DNA of 64,000 bases from Ochotona curzoniae (lineage: Eukaryota; Chordata; Mammalia; Lagomorpha; Ochotonidae). The translations under genes were made by a program, and so were the position numbers. Position 1 is the first letter of the stretch. Each line of letters opens with the position of its first letter. This document shows positions 53,086 to 64,000 of the stretch, piece by piece. The stretch spans positions 11,718,001 to 11,782,000 of the forward strand of contig NW_024467120.1 in the NCBI RefSeq assembly GCF_017591425.1, given 5' to 3'. The notes beneath the pieces were generated by a model that was not told where the DNA came from, ran no database searches, and saw only the letters and a program-made list of their open reading frames with translations.

Positions 53086-54563
53086 CTGCTATTCATTCTC
53101 TACATGCTGGCAGCAAACAAGATTGAACAAGCCAAAGGCATCAATCAGCTGGAATCAATGTGGGTCTCCCAAACTGAGTTGTCAGGAAGGAAGCTGACGG
53201 TAGAAGTAGAAGCAGAAGTTGGACTTGAACCCAGGCGCACCACAGGGAATATGACATCCAGAGAAGCACCTTGTGGGGAGCGCAAACAGCAAGACAAACA
53301 CCTACCTCTATTTCATTCTTCTCAACCATCTGTTGAGATAATCTTCACATCCCTGTTCTTTTGGAATCCTGTAGTAATGTAATAATCTTTGATTTAGACC
53401 CATTCACCTTTGGGCATGGATTTCATCCATGAAGTCTCATACTGTATTTCCGTCAGAATAAAAAACTTACATCTATGAGAATAATTTTTTTATTATTATT
53501 TTTGAACATGAGAGAACTGTATGAAATCACGGAATAATGTGACAAGTAATCACTGTTATTTTGTTGTTTTGTTGTTGTTGTTATGCTTCTCTCCTAACTG
53601 TGCCCACTTTGACAGAAGGATTATTTTGAGTGCAAGGCAATTGAGAATGAATAGACGCAGGAAAAATTTCTTGTCTCTTAATAACTAAAAATAGGACATT
53701 AACTTTCCCTTATGAAAGTTGCATGAATCTCTTTTGTGAAAGAAAAGGACAATTATACCAGGAAAAGGACTAGAAATGAGGAGTTGACACCAAGATGAGT
53801 CTGCAAAAACAAACCTTACTAAAACAGTCATTATCTTTCATTAGGTCTGTCCATATATTTCCTGGAAACTTCCACATTTATCTCCCTTGAAGCCCAAACC
53901 AGTTTTTGTTAAGAACTGCAAACATTTTGCATATAAAAACATGGATTAATTGTCAGTCTTTTTTCTGCTGCAAACCTGTTCCTCTTCAGTTAAATTCACC
54001 AATCCCAGGCAACAAACTTAGTAAAGGAAAAGATCTCCCCCACTAACAGTTTCATAAACATTAAGGAAACCAAATTTGTCTTAAAACAGTCCTTTTTTAC
54101 ATTCAAAGGAACAGCTCACTGTGCCCACATTGGTCACTTATCTGAACAATTGTGAGGAAACAAACTTTTAAAATGGATAATATTGAGGAAGTAAGGCATG
54201 AAAGCTATCTAAATGCTAGATAAAATTGGAGACATTCAATTTCAACTCTGAAAATATAAGAAACAGGTTTAATTGACAAATGAGCATCCTTCATCTATGC
54301 AAATGTGATTGCAGCAGACGTTCCCTGTTAGGACCCATTGTGAGCAGGTAAATCCAGCATACTCACACTCTAAGGGACACTGACGGTAAACTGGAAAGGG
54401 GTCCCTCCTAACAGCATGTCTCTGAGTCGGTTGGGTAGACAGACACTCCCTTGTTAGCTGGATCAATAGCCCACCATTCCAAATCATCTGTCATCAGTGG
54501 GCTCCTAAGATTCTTCCCTAAATGTTATTATTCACAAGACTAATCACAGTTAACTCACAATTT

Positions 54564-54567
<4 letters not shown>
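53086..54567. other. No gene seen
   Basis: AT-rich DNA between SINEs. A GTTGTTGTTGTT run occurs near 53568. No exon or conserved protein recognised. Confidence 0.4.

Positions 54568-54595
<28 letters not shown>
54568..54595 (+). repeat. (GT)n microsatellite
   Basis: About 14 GT units. Confidence 0.95.
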
Positions 54596-54599
<4 letters not shown>

Positions 54600-54670
54600 G
54601 GTGAAGCCTTTGTTATAATTATGCCCAAAAGCCACAATCCCACTGCAAATACTTTGAAATGAGATGAACT

Positions 54671-54960
54671 GGGTCTGGCATGGTAGCCTAGTAGCTAAAG
54701 TCCTCACCTTGCATCCGCCAGGATCCCATATGGGTGCCAGTTCTAATCCCTATCCAGTTCCCTGTTTGTGGCCTGGGAAAGCAGTTGAGGACTGCCCAAA
54801 ACCTTGAGACCCCGCACCTGTGTGGGAGACCTGAAGAAGTTCCTGGCTCCTGACTTCGGATAGCCTGAGCGTCAGTAGTTGTAATTGCTTGGAGACAGAA
54901 TCATCAGTTGGAAGATCTTCTTCTCTGTCTCTCTTCCTCTCTGTATATCTCACTTTCCTG
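54671..54960 (+). mobile_element. C-repeat SINE lacking its A tail
   Basis: CTGGGTCTGGCATGGTAGCC head with B-box CCAGTTCTAATCCC. It ends at ATATCTCACTTTCC without the usual AATAAA. Confidence 0.75.
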
Positions 54961-55077
54961 GCTGGGAAACATATACATCTTTGCTCAGTAGTCAGGCTTA
55001 TATGTTAGGATAGACAGAAGTGTCCCACAGCTAACTTAAGTGCATTTGGACTTACTCTTGAATAATTAATACATTTT

Positions 55078-55380
55078 GGTGCTGGTGCTGTAGCATATTG
55101 GGTTAAATTACGAGCTGCATTCCAAATGGGCAGAGGTATGAAATCTGGATGACCTGCTTGTGATCCAGCTCCCTAAACTGTGCCTGGGAAAGCAGCAGAA
55201 CAGAATCTGTGCTTGGGCTTCTGTATCCATGTGGGAGACTCTGAAGATTCTGGCTTCAGGTTTAGACCTGGTCCAGCTCAGACCTCTGTGGCCAATAGGG
55301 AGGTGAAAGTGGATGGAATACCTTTTTTTTTCTGTGTCTCTAAATTTCAGATTAAAAAAAAAAAAACTTCAAAAAAATTA
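55078..55380 (+). mobile_element. Older SINE variant
   Basis: GGTGCTGGTGCTGTAGCATA head and a tail with an A run followed by CTTCAAAAAAATT. It is diverged from the young family. Confidence 0.6.
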
Positions 55381-55382
55381 AT

Positions 55383-55705
55383 GGGCCTGGCGCAATAGCG
55401 TAGCAGTTAAAGTCATTGCCTTGAATGCTCCAGGATCCCTTATGGGCGCCAGTTCTAATCCCAGTGACCCCACTTTCCATCTAGCTCCCTGCTTGCAGGA
55501 AAGGCAGTCAAGGATGGCCCAAAACTTTGGGACCCTGCACCCATGTGGGAGACTCAGAGGAAGCTCCTGACTCCTGGCTTCAGGTTGGCTCAGCTCCAGC
55601 CATTGTAGTTGCTTGGGGAGTGAACCATCAGATGGAAGATCTTCCTCTCTCTCTTCCTCTCTGCATATCTGACTTTCCAATAAAAACAAATAAATCTTTA
55701 AAAGA
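55383..55705 (+). mobile_element. C-repeat SINE (CSINE), full length
   Basis: GGGCCTGGCGCAATAGCG head and CCAATAAAAACAAATAAATC tail, directly after the older copy. Confidence 0.85.
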
Positions 55706-57290
55706 AAATTAATACCTCAGGCATGAAAGAACATTCCAGGGTCTGGCCAGTAAGGCAAGCCAGAGATTTTGTCTTGATAACTATCAGGGTTATCCAAAGG
55801 ACATGACCGTGGTTTCAATCAAAATGACTACGATCATGTCAGGCTGCACCCTACAAGTACAAAGGAGACTGGAAAGAACTGGTTTAAGAAAGAAAAAGGT
55901 AATAATACTTCATAAGTGCTTTATCTTGACTTACAGGGTGAGTAATATTTTGCATATCCTGAAAAATAAAGCATATAATTAAAACAGATTTCATGGCTTG
56001 TAGAATGCTTAAAATTTCATTTGAATTCAGCTCACTTGGCTATGCGTTGTAGTTCCCAGGTTAATTCACTTGTGCATTGATCCAAAAACTAAGTAACTTC
56101 ACCATGCTGTGCATGAGATGATGGTCCACGTAGATTGCCATTAATGACAGCAACAAAGCTAAAATACCTGGAAATACAGGTAATAAAAACACCAAGATTC
56201 ATTTAGCAAAAAAAAAAAAAAGTAAAACTCCTCTGGAGAACAAAAATACTTAAACAAGTGGAAAAAAACATAACTTTTGAGTAGGGAAACTCAATACCTT
56301 CCCCAAATTAACTTAAGAAGTTTCATAAAATCCTGATGCAGCTACAAGGACAAGGATTAAGTGAAAGGGGATGCATGTAAAAGTTCATGTGGGAAAAGCA
56401 ACCCTCCCCCAAATTAGAGTAAGCAGAAAAATTCTGAAAATGGCAACTAATCAGAGGAATCTATCAGCTATTAAAACTTCTATTAGAGAGTTCATTGGGT
56501 ATCTGCTGAGTTAGGTTTGCTAAGTACTGGAAATGACATTGTGAACAAACTTAGAACAATATGATCCTTATCTTACACTAACAATGACCAAAAACACCAA
56601 AGTCGCAAAAACAAACCCGCACTTTAATACCCTTGGTCTAATAGTTTAGTCAGTGACAAAAATGCAATCCAAACTAGGAAGGAAGGAAAAGTATAAACAA
56701 GAGTTCACAAATTATCTCGAATAAAATAGGTGCAAATATTAAATCTTCACTCAAGAGGGCTGAATTAGTTCATGCTAATGTAAAATTAGCAACAACAACA
56801 AAAAACTATTGGGGAAAACAAAGCAACGTGGTGTTTTCTGCCTTCCTGTTTTTCGCTCTTGTTTTCTCTCCTGGTGGACAAAACTGTCACTAATGGATCC
56901 CTTCTTCAAGTAGGGGCCCTAAGATCTACAAAAACACTTGCTACACCTTGGTTGGCCAGAATCTGTCCACAAGAATTTAACAGAACGTTGGACTTGTGTA
57001 TCCTAAAGAAAGCCGAACTTGTGAAACAACTCCACTCCGGACTACGTTGCTAATAACGCGAATCAGACGCCTCCTGCCACCTCCCCACCCTCAATCATAC
57101 GTACCTTTTCAATAACCAGTATTTATCTCCCTCGAGGAAACACCTGGATCCCCCAACAATGCGCACGAACACCTTCGATTTTTAGAAGTTGAATTTTATT
57201 AAAATTGCATTCAGATCGGTAACGATCGAGATCGGACAAAATGGCCGACTAGATGTTTTTAATGGCTGAAACTCATCCCACCTTTACGGT
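55706..57290. other. No gene seen
   Basis: AT-rich, no SINE and no exon recognised. Confidence 0.45.
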
Positions 57291-57299
57291 GTGACGATC

Positions 57300-57460
57300 C
57301 AGAGTTTGCTAGGAGGAAAAAAAGCTCGGACGCCGCCGGCCCACCGCTTTGGGGGTGTTTTCTGTTGCCACGCCCGGAATTCGCCGGCGGCAGGCCGGGC
57401 AAGGGCGTAGCCTCTTACGTGGCTCCCGGCGACACGGGATCTTCGGAGACATTTAAAACG
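57300..57460. promoter_or_regulatory. Small CpG-rich block downstream of H1-2
   Basis: A G+C- and CpG-rich patch (GGACGCCGCCGGCC, AATTCGCCGGCGGC) in otherwise AT-rich DNA, ~500 bp beyond the H1-2 stem-loop. It could be the promoter of a non-coding transcript or a CpG-rich relic. No gene was identified next to it. Confidence 0.35.
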
Positions 57461-57884
57461 TCTAGCATCCTGAACACCTTTCTCTACAGCTGGCCAAAGG
57501 ACAAGCCTTCAGCTGAGGTAACAATAGACACCACAGCAGCCACCACCCAATACCATAGCGGGCACACAGCACGGGCTGAGGGAGAGCGCCAACCCCCAAG
57601 CAGGGCGGGACTTTTGAATCCACTCAGTCCAATCCAGACACCAGGGCTAAACAAGCAGCTGAATTTATTATTTGCGGTTGTTTTTACAGTTCACGGGAAC
57701 AGGGAGGGGCTGGCAGGATTCCTCAAGCGCACCAGCCATGGGAGAGAAGTTAGTGGGCAGGGAGGAGCGCGGGGCTCCCAGTCCGCCTCCCTGCGCACCC
57801 CTCCCCGCTCCGCACCCGCAGTCTCCGCCCTGAGATGCCCCGGCGCGCGAGGGCAGGGCCGGGCAGCCAAGGTGGCCAAGTGTT

Positions 57885-57924
57885 CAGCTCTTTTGAGATC
57901 AGTGGGGTGGCTCTGAAAAGAGCC
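57885..57924 (-). terminator. H1-2: Histone 3' stem-loop and downstream element of H1-2
   Basis: Minus strand GGCTCTTTTCAGAGCC at 57909-57924, then AAAAGAGCTG at 57885-57894, a classical histone downstream element for U7 snRNP. Confidence 0.95.
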
Positions 57925-57951
57925 TTTTGGTTTTTAATCGAAGCAGACAGT

Positions 57952-58596
57952 CTACTTCTTCTTGAGGGGTGCCTTCTTGGGCTTGACCGCCTTGGGCTTG
58001 GCCGCCTTGGGCTTCACAGCCTTCGCAGCGCTCTTGGGCGCCTTCTTGGGCTTGGCAGCCTTGGCCTTCTTAGGGCTCTTGGCCACTTTCTTGGTGACAG
58101 CAGCAGCCGCGGGCTTCTTGGCCTTCTTCGGGGTCTTCTTGGCCGTCTTCTTGGCAGTGGTCGCGCCTGCGGGTTTCTTGGGCTTCTTGGCTGCCCCGGC
58201 GGGTTTCTTAGCCTTGGCCGCACCCGCCTTCTTAGGCTTGGGCTTGGCTTCCCCGGAAGCCGCCTTCTTGTTGAGCTTGAAGGAGCCGGAGGCGCCGGTG
58301 CCCTTGGTCTGGACCAGGGTGCCCTTGCTCACCAGGCTCTTGAGCCCCAGCTTGATGCGGCTGTTGTTCTTCTCCACATCGTAGCCGGCGGCCGCCAGCG
58401 CCTTCTTGAGCGCGGCCAGGGAGACCCCGCTGCGCTCTTTGGAGGCGGCCACAGCCTTGGTGATGAGCTCGGACACCGGGGGCCCGGACGCCTTTCTGCG
58501 CGCCCCGGAAGGCTTCTTGGCAGCCGCCTTCTTCTTCACGGGGGTCTTCTCCGCCGGGGGCGCGGCGGCAGGAGCAGCAGGAGCGGTCTCCGACAT
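57952..58596 (-). CDS. H1-2: Linker histone H1.2
   Basis: Intronless, 214 residues. I chose the ATG at 58596 ([18 protein letters not shown]) because it gives the exact H1.2 N terminus; the frame stays open for 86 more codons upstream, through the promoter, and is not coding there. The globular domain spans about residues 37-112 (GPPVSELI to GSFKLNKK). The Lys-rich tail has TPKK and SPKK CDK sites. The tail pattern ([36 protein letters not shown]) matches human H1.2, and position after H3C3 agrees. It binds linker DNA at nucleosomes. The globular domain DNA is close to that of H1-1 while the tails differ. Confidence 0.97.
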   Translation of the reverse strand: MSETAPAAPAAAPPAEKTPVKKKAAAKKPSGARRKASGPPVSELITKAVAASKERSGVSLAALKKALAAAGYDVEKNNSRIKLGLKSLVSKGTLVQTKGTGASGSFKLNKKAASGEAKPKPKKAGAAKAKKPAGAAKKPKKPAGATTAKKTAKKTPKKAKKPAAAAVTKKVAKSPKKAKAAKPKKAPKSAAKAVKPKAAKPKAVKPKKAPLKKK

Positions 58597-58770
58597 GCTG
58601 AGGTGCAGATCTGCGACTCGGGTACAAGTGGCGCAGCACCGATGGAGCAGTGCGGGGCAGGGCCCTGGTATATATAGAGCGCAGGCGCGCGCTGATTGGT
58701 GCTCCGCGCGCCCGCCGCCTGGCAGGCTCGGAGTCGGCGCGCTGCGCCCAAGTTGTGTTTGTTCCACCTC
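58597..58770 (-). promoter_or_regulatory. H1-2: H1-2 promoter with H1 (AC) box
   Basis: Minus strand: AAACACAA at 58753-58760 (the H1-specific AC box), a GC-rich stretch, CCAAT (ATTGG at 58695-58699) and TATATATA at 58669-58676, ~75 nt before the start. The order and spacing are those of S-phase H1 promoters. Confidence 0.85.
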
Positions 58771-61700
58771 ACAAAAAGAAGAAAATATTAAAATATACTG
58801 CACCAAATCACTCGGGTTTGGTCCGAAAATGATCCGAGAAGCCTCAGGCTTCATACTCTGCGGTTAGTTTTCCTGTATCCCTAAAGACAACTTGTCCAGA
58901 AGCCCCCAATTCCCCCAACTCCCAAGGAAGTCCAGGGCACTTGTAGACCACTTTCTGTTTTTCTTCTAAATTACCTATTCGCTCCATTATCCCTGAAAGT
59001 TCTTTTTCTCAGGGATGGTTAAGTACATGCTTCCCTTATTTTTGGAACAAAAATGAAATCATTTCGACCCAGATTTTGGCGATAATTCTGTTTCTTCGCA
59101 AGGGAAGTAACACAGGTCCTGAGTGACTTCTGCGTATGGACCCACAGGAACTGAAGGCTGGGACGAGGATTCCGGGACCGGTCCAAAGTAGTTAGGGCAG
59201 GATAGGAGGGGGCTTCTAAGCCTTGGGGGGCTCCTGGGTGGTGAGCGGTTAGAGACTTAAATCTTTGACTTAAAGACTTTGAAACTATCAAATCTCTTGT
59301 CAGAGGTGGGGGCGGGGCGTCCTTTTCACTGCTCCAGAGGCGAGAAATTGGGCTGTTTTTAGAAAGCTTTCAGGTCCCCCCTCTGAGTTGTGCAAGGCAG
59401 GGGGTCTGGCACTCAAGAATAGGAATAATGAGGGATGAAGGGAGACGCCTTAAGCCCGCAAAGAACCCACAGTTAACTAGGTAGTTAGGAACACTGAGGT
59501 GACATGTTTTCAAAGAAAACAAGCATGTGCTTATTTGTTTGGGTGTTCTCCAATACAAAATGAAGTTCTTGCCGGAAGATTTCGAGGTAATTTCTGGTAG
59601 CAATACCTTACATACACCATGGTATAGAAGAACGCATTCTAACTGAAAATTCAGAGATGGAAATTGAGATGGATTGACGTTAATAAAAATCACCTCGATG
59701 CATGAGCCATATATTTGAAACACAAGTAAAAATTGACACTATACATCGAGCCCTAGGAAAAGCGCTAGAATACATACATTTTATACTTCCCATTGTACAT
59801 CAGCTTAAGGTTACCACTTTTCATCTTTTTAAAAAGCTGGTCATTCTCTTCTAAAATTTGCCTTACTAATTTAAGGCTTGCTGCTTCGTGTTTTATCTCT
59901 AAGTAATTGCACTTTTTCCCTTTGAGAGTAACCATGAGGTAAAGTTTCTGCTCCCATTTTTACTATAATTGTATATTTATGTTTAGAGGCAGAGCGGCAC
60001 TACTAGTCACTAAAAACTGCTATTCAAATATATATCTACACGAGTGTGTTGAAGATGTCAGACTTAGGCTGTGGTAGAATGTGAAGTAGTGATAGAAGTT
60101 GGGTCCAGTAGAGATTGAACAATGAAGCGCCTTTGAAACTCTGAAGGACCCCTTGATTTCCTAAGATAACACTTGTTTGACATTCACAACAAGGTCTACT
60201 ACTCCTCATGTCCTCTTGGGAATTAACAGCCTAAGAGATTAGTGATGGATGAACTAGCAGCCATAGAAACCACTTCACACTGGCCATCCTCCTGTGTGGC
60301 TCCTGGAACTCTAAGATGAAGTGCTTTCATCTTACTACTGTGCTTTAGTAAGGGCAATAAGACCTGTGCTCGGACAGCATATGCAGTGAGACGTGTGCAG
60401 CCCCAAACACCAGGCTTCTGGTCCTCTCGTCACTGCATTGGTGTTGCCCAGGTTCATTCGTGCACAACTTTGATTACTGAGATTCAGCTCTCTGATAGGA
60501 TGCTTGAGATCCAATCAATTCGATCAAATCTTATATCTACATAAAAATCTGAAGTCCAGAGTTCAAGCCAGAAGACAGGAACAAATAACCCATCTAATTC
60601 ATTATAACTTGTACTGAGATAAATGAAACAAATTTTAAAACAGGCCAAAAAATATATTTCTGCATGTCTGTGCAGGATGCATTAGTGAGTTATCATAAAT
60701 GATGACTTAAGGGTTATCTCTAAGCAATAGACAATAAATAGCAATGGACAATAAAATGCCATGCAACTCACATATAACTAAAAAATATTTTTAAAAAACA
60801 TGTTACTTCTAAAAATCTCATTTAATTCAATAAAACCAAAATATTATTGCTTCAGAATATGCTCCATATTTTACTTTAATACTTTAAATTCTTTTAAACA
60901 TTAAAAATCTTCAAAAGCTGAAGTTCATTTCATGCTTCTGAACATCTCCATTCAGACTAGTACATTCCAGGTCCACCTGTAGCAGTCATCGTGCCCAGGG
61001 TGGCTTAAGGGACTTACTGTCTCTTTTGAGTAGGCCCAGATGGTGTGACTTAGATGTCCACTTGTGAAAGATTACTAAATTAATTAAGAAAATTTTCTCC
61101 ACTAAACACAAAGGAATTCTTTCTAGGAAAAAAAAAAAGCAACTCTAAAACTTAGGTTGATGTTGTCTAAACAGGACGTTAAGCATTTTGTGTTTAATTT
61201 TTCAGCTATCTTTCAACATGTTTTCCTGAGTAAACACATAGTCTCTTTTCTGGTAAACTCTTTTGATCTAAATTTCTTTGTGAGGTAAATTATTATTTGC
61301 AGATACATGAACATACTGCATCTTGCTTGTATAAAGTCCATTTTAAACCTTTTAAATAGTGCTCCTTGAGACTTTGCTGCTTAGATTCGCATGCAGGCTG
61401 TTAGAAACGCTAGAGGCTATTCTGGAAATCAGAAGATCCAAAACTTCGGATCTTTCAAAATGCAGTTAACTTTAAAGCAACCTGAGTTTCAATCATAGTT
61501 TTAATCACATACTGATTTAAGTTTGAACAAGCTTGGGAGCAACAAAAAGCCTGTTACGATGAGATCCAAGGTAAAATTCAGATTAAGGATGCCCAAAATT
61601 TAGGTCATCAATATAGCCACCAATGAATAGGGAGGACAGATTTAAATTATTGCAATGCAGCATTGCATTTATTCCTGTATTTGCACACATCGTGAATGTT

Positions 61701-61782
61701 AGATATTGGCTAATTTTATTTCATGACATTCTCTTCAAGCTCTGGAGGACAAATTAAACAGAACAGTATCAAGTTCTTAAGG
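58771..61782. other. No gene seen downstream of the histone block
   Basis: Mixed then AT-rich DNA. No exon, SINE or promoter island recognised apart from a short GGGGGCGGGGC run near 59309. Confidence 0.45.
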
Positions 61783-62066
61783 GTTTTTTTTTTTTTTCAA
61801 GATTTATTTGTTTTCATTGGAAAGGCAAATTTACAGAGAAGGAGAGACAGAGAAAGAGCTTCCGTTGGCTGGCTCGCTCGCCAAATGGGCACAATGGCCA
61901 CAGCCAAAACCAGGCAAAGACTTTGGGCCATCCTCCACTGCTTTCCCAGGTCATAAACAGGGAGCTGGATTGGAAATGGAGCAGCTGGGACACAAACTAG
62001 TGACCATATGGGATGCTGACCCTGCAATGCAGAGTACTAGCCAGTTGAGCTATCAAGCTGGCCTGA
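61783..62066 (-). mobile_element. C-repeat SINE (CSINE)
   Basis: T run then CAAGATTTATTTGTTTTCATTGG. Ends GCTATCAAGCTGGCC. The 5' part is shorter than usual. Confidence 0.75.
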
Positions 62067-62877
62067 AGTTCTTAATGGACCTGGAGAGCAAGACAGGAAT
62101 AGCAAGACAGACTCAGAGATTGTTGGTGCAGGTTAACATGCCAAGGCAAAAAGACTTCTGTTAGTTTTTAAAAGGTAGCTAACTGAATGTTAATACACCT
62201 TGATATGACCCCAACTTGGAGTGATGAATCTGGAATTATTGACACCTGATTCGTCCTAACTCATAAAAACATGACACTATCAAATAACACTCAACACTTC
62301 CATTATTTTTTAAATCTTTGGAGGAAAATGACCAACATTAGGGAATGTAAACCTTATTTCTTGCACCACATTTTGAGCAACATGAAGATTGAGACCAAAG
62401 TTGTTGCATCTTTTCGCTTTGATACACCCACACAGAATGCATTGAAGAAGCTGATTCATAACAGTAAGACATATAGCAAAAGTTTAATACATACATAGCA
62501 TCATCAAAGGAACAAAGCATTGCAAAAAAAAAAAAAAGGAAAATAAAATAATGAAAATGCTTAAGTAACATTTTGTACTTGCCATTAGAATTGGGTCCCC
62601 TGAAAGAGAAAATTAGTTCATTAATAATGTCCTATTCTTTAAGCTTGCTTTCGAGTGACTTTACATTGCATCAAAAAGTCAAACCTTCCCTCAAAAAATG
62701 AGAATTTCTGCATCAGGAGAACATATGCATGTTCACACCTTTCTTGTCTGGGTCTACAGTGAAGGCAATTATAAAGTACGAGATGCAAGCACATCAGAAA
62801 ATAACCCTAGTCTGAGTGCATGCATTCTTACACCACAACTATTCGGGGGGAAACATGAGCATACTGCTTTTCTACAG
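62067..62877. other. No gene seen
   Basis: AT-rich DNA, with an A run near 62524-62537. No exon recognised. Confidence 0.45.
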
Positions 62878-63195
62878 ATTTTTATTAGATTTTTTTGTTT
62901 GAAAGTCAGCTGTCACAGAGAGAGGAGTAGAAAGCATTGCATCTGCTAGTTCAGTCTCTAAATGGCCACAGTGGCTGGAGCTGAGCTGGTTTCAAGCCTG
63001 GGGCCAGGAGCTTCCTCCATGTCTTCCAAGTGGGTGCAGGTATCCAAGCACTTGAACAGTCCTCCACTGCTTTCCCAGGCATAAACAAGGAGCTGGATCG
63101 GAAGTGGAGCAGCTGGGACACAAACCCTCACCCACATGGGATGCTGGTGCCACAAGGCAGAGGATTAACTTGCTGCACCACCATACCAGTCCTTT
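62878..63195 (-). mobile_element. Older C-repeat SINE
   Basis: TTTGAAAGTCAGCTGTCACAGAG, GGGATGCTGGTGCCACAAGG and ACCATACCAGTCC ends. Confidence 0.65.
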
Positions 63196-63321
63196 TGCTA
63201 CAGCTTTTAAGACTTTTTTTTTTAAATTAACAGCTTAGCACTATATTATGCATTAACATTCTATACACTTTGTAAAACCTTGTTAAGTACAAAATAGCAG
63301 ATAAAATTTGAAAAAAATAAA

Positions 63322-63625
63322 TGATGGCTGGTACAATAGCTCAACTGACTCTACTTGCAAATGCCAACATCCCATATTGGCACTGGTTTATGTCCTGGCT
63401 GCTCCACTTCTAATCCAGCTCCCTGTTTGTGCCCTGGGAAAGCAGCATGGGGTGGCCCAAAGCCTTGGGATCCTATAGTAGGCATTTTAGGATGTTCTAA
63501 GATATTTGTTATCTATTCTCTCGCTCTCTCTCCTTCTTCCTCCCTCCCTTTCTATCTCTGTGTGTACATGGGTGTGTCTCTGCATCTCTCTCTCTCAATT
63601 GTTCTGCCTTTTGAATACATTTTTA
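63322..63625 (+). mobile_element. Older C-repeat SINE with CT-rich expansion
   Basis: GGCTGGTACAATAGCTCAAC head and CCTGGGAAAGCAGCATGGGG block. The 3' half contains a long CTCTCTCTCC-rich tract before TTTTAAAAAAC. Confidence 0.6.
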
Positions 63626-64000
63626 AAAAACTTAAACATGAAGAAAAGGTAAGAAGGTCTAGACTCATTTGGAACACACAAGTTCCCCTGCAGGCTCAGC
63701 ATAGGTGAGTGGAAAGCCAGCTGTGACACAGCAGGTTGTTTTTATACCAAACCCTTTAGTCACAAATTAAGGGGTCTTTCCCAAATTTCACTTCCTAATT
63801 TGTAAAATAAGAATTACACCTTCCCAAAGGAGTGTAGTAACGGTTAAATTAGGTGATATGCGCAGTTACTGGATCGAGTTGAGCATAGTCCCTCATCTGA
63901 GGTTTATTGATACTAGGTGCTTGTCCTATAGGACAGTCATGTTTTGGGAGTGGTCTTAAGAGAGTTATGGGTGGTCTTTAGCTTGTAAGTGTAGATGAGA

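Noticed and set aside
57952..58854. A 300-codon frame for H1-2 with 86 extra N-terminal residues.
   Set aside because: The extension runs through the TATA box and CCAAT box. The internal ATG at 58596 gives the exact H1.2 N terminus.

Overview
The window is mammalian nuclear DNA. It covers the proximal end of the large replication-dependent histone cluster (human 6p22 HIST1) and the gene that flanks it, TRIM38. Dozens of tRNA-derived SINEs of the lagomorph C-repeat (CSINE) type, on both strands and ending in AATAAA-rich A tails, point to a lagomorph. The form of the consensus fits pika (Ochotona) better than rabbit; that last step is from memory and less certain.

Layout. 1-3.1 kb: repeats only. 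3.17-3.70 kb: a CpG island with the first, non-coding exon of TRIM38 and an ISRE-like site. 5.97-13.84 kb: six TRIM38 coding exons whose lengths (411, 96, 231, 23, 113 and 524 nt) add up to exactly 465 codons plus stop. 14-35 kb: gene-free and repeat-rich, with one processed UQCRFS1 pseudogene (26.2-27.2 kb) that has an 11-bp target-site duplication and a younger SINE nested in its 3' end. 35.5-58.6 kb: histone genes in the order H1-1 (-), H3 (+), H4 (+), H4 (-), H3 (-), H2A (-), broken H2B (-), H2A (+), H3 (+), H1-2 (-). All are intronless, and each ends in the 16-nt stem-loop that replaces poly(A) in replication-dependent histone mRNAs. 58.6-64 kb: no gene seen.

The histone genes supply S-phase chromatin: three encode H3.1, two H4, two canonical H2A, and one each H1.1 and H1.2. 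The only H2B in the window lacks its first ~27 codons and three codons of the histone fold, so no intact H2B is present here.

The most notable structure is a large inverted repeat. The H3-H4 unit at 38.07-39.40 kb is mirrored by the H4-H3 unit at 40.08-41.41 kb, including the intergenic DNA, with only ~0.67 kb between the arms. The H4 promoter and coding region are almost identical in the two arms, while part of the intergenic DNA has diverged by substitutions and indels. This suggests an inverted duplication kept similar by gene conversion. I see no CRISPR array, bacterial-type element or clearly new protein system.
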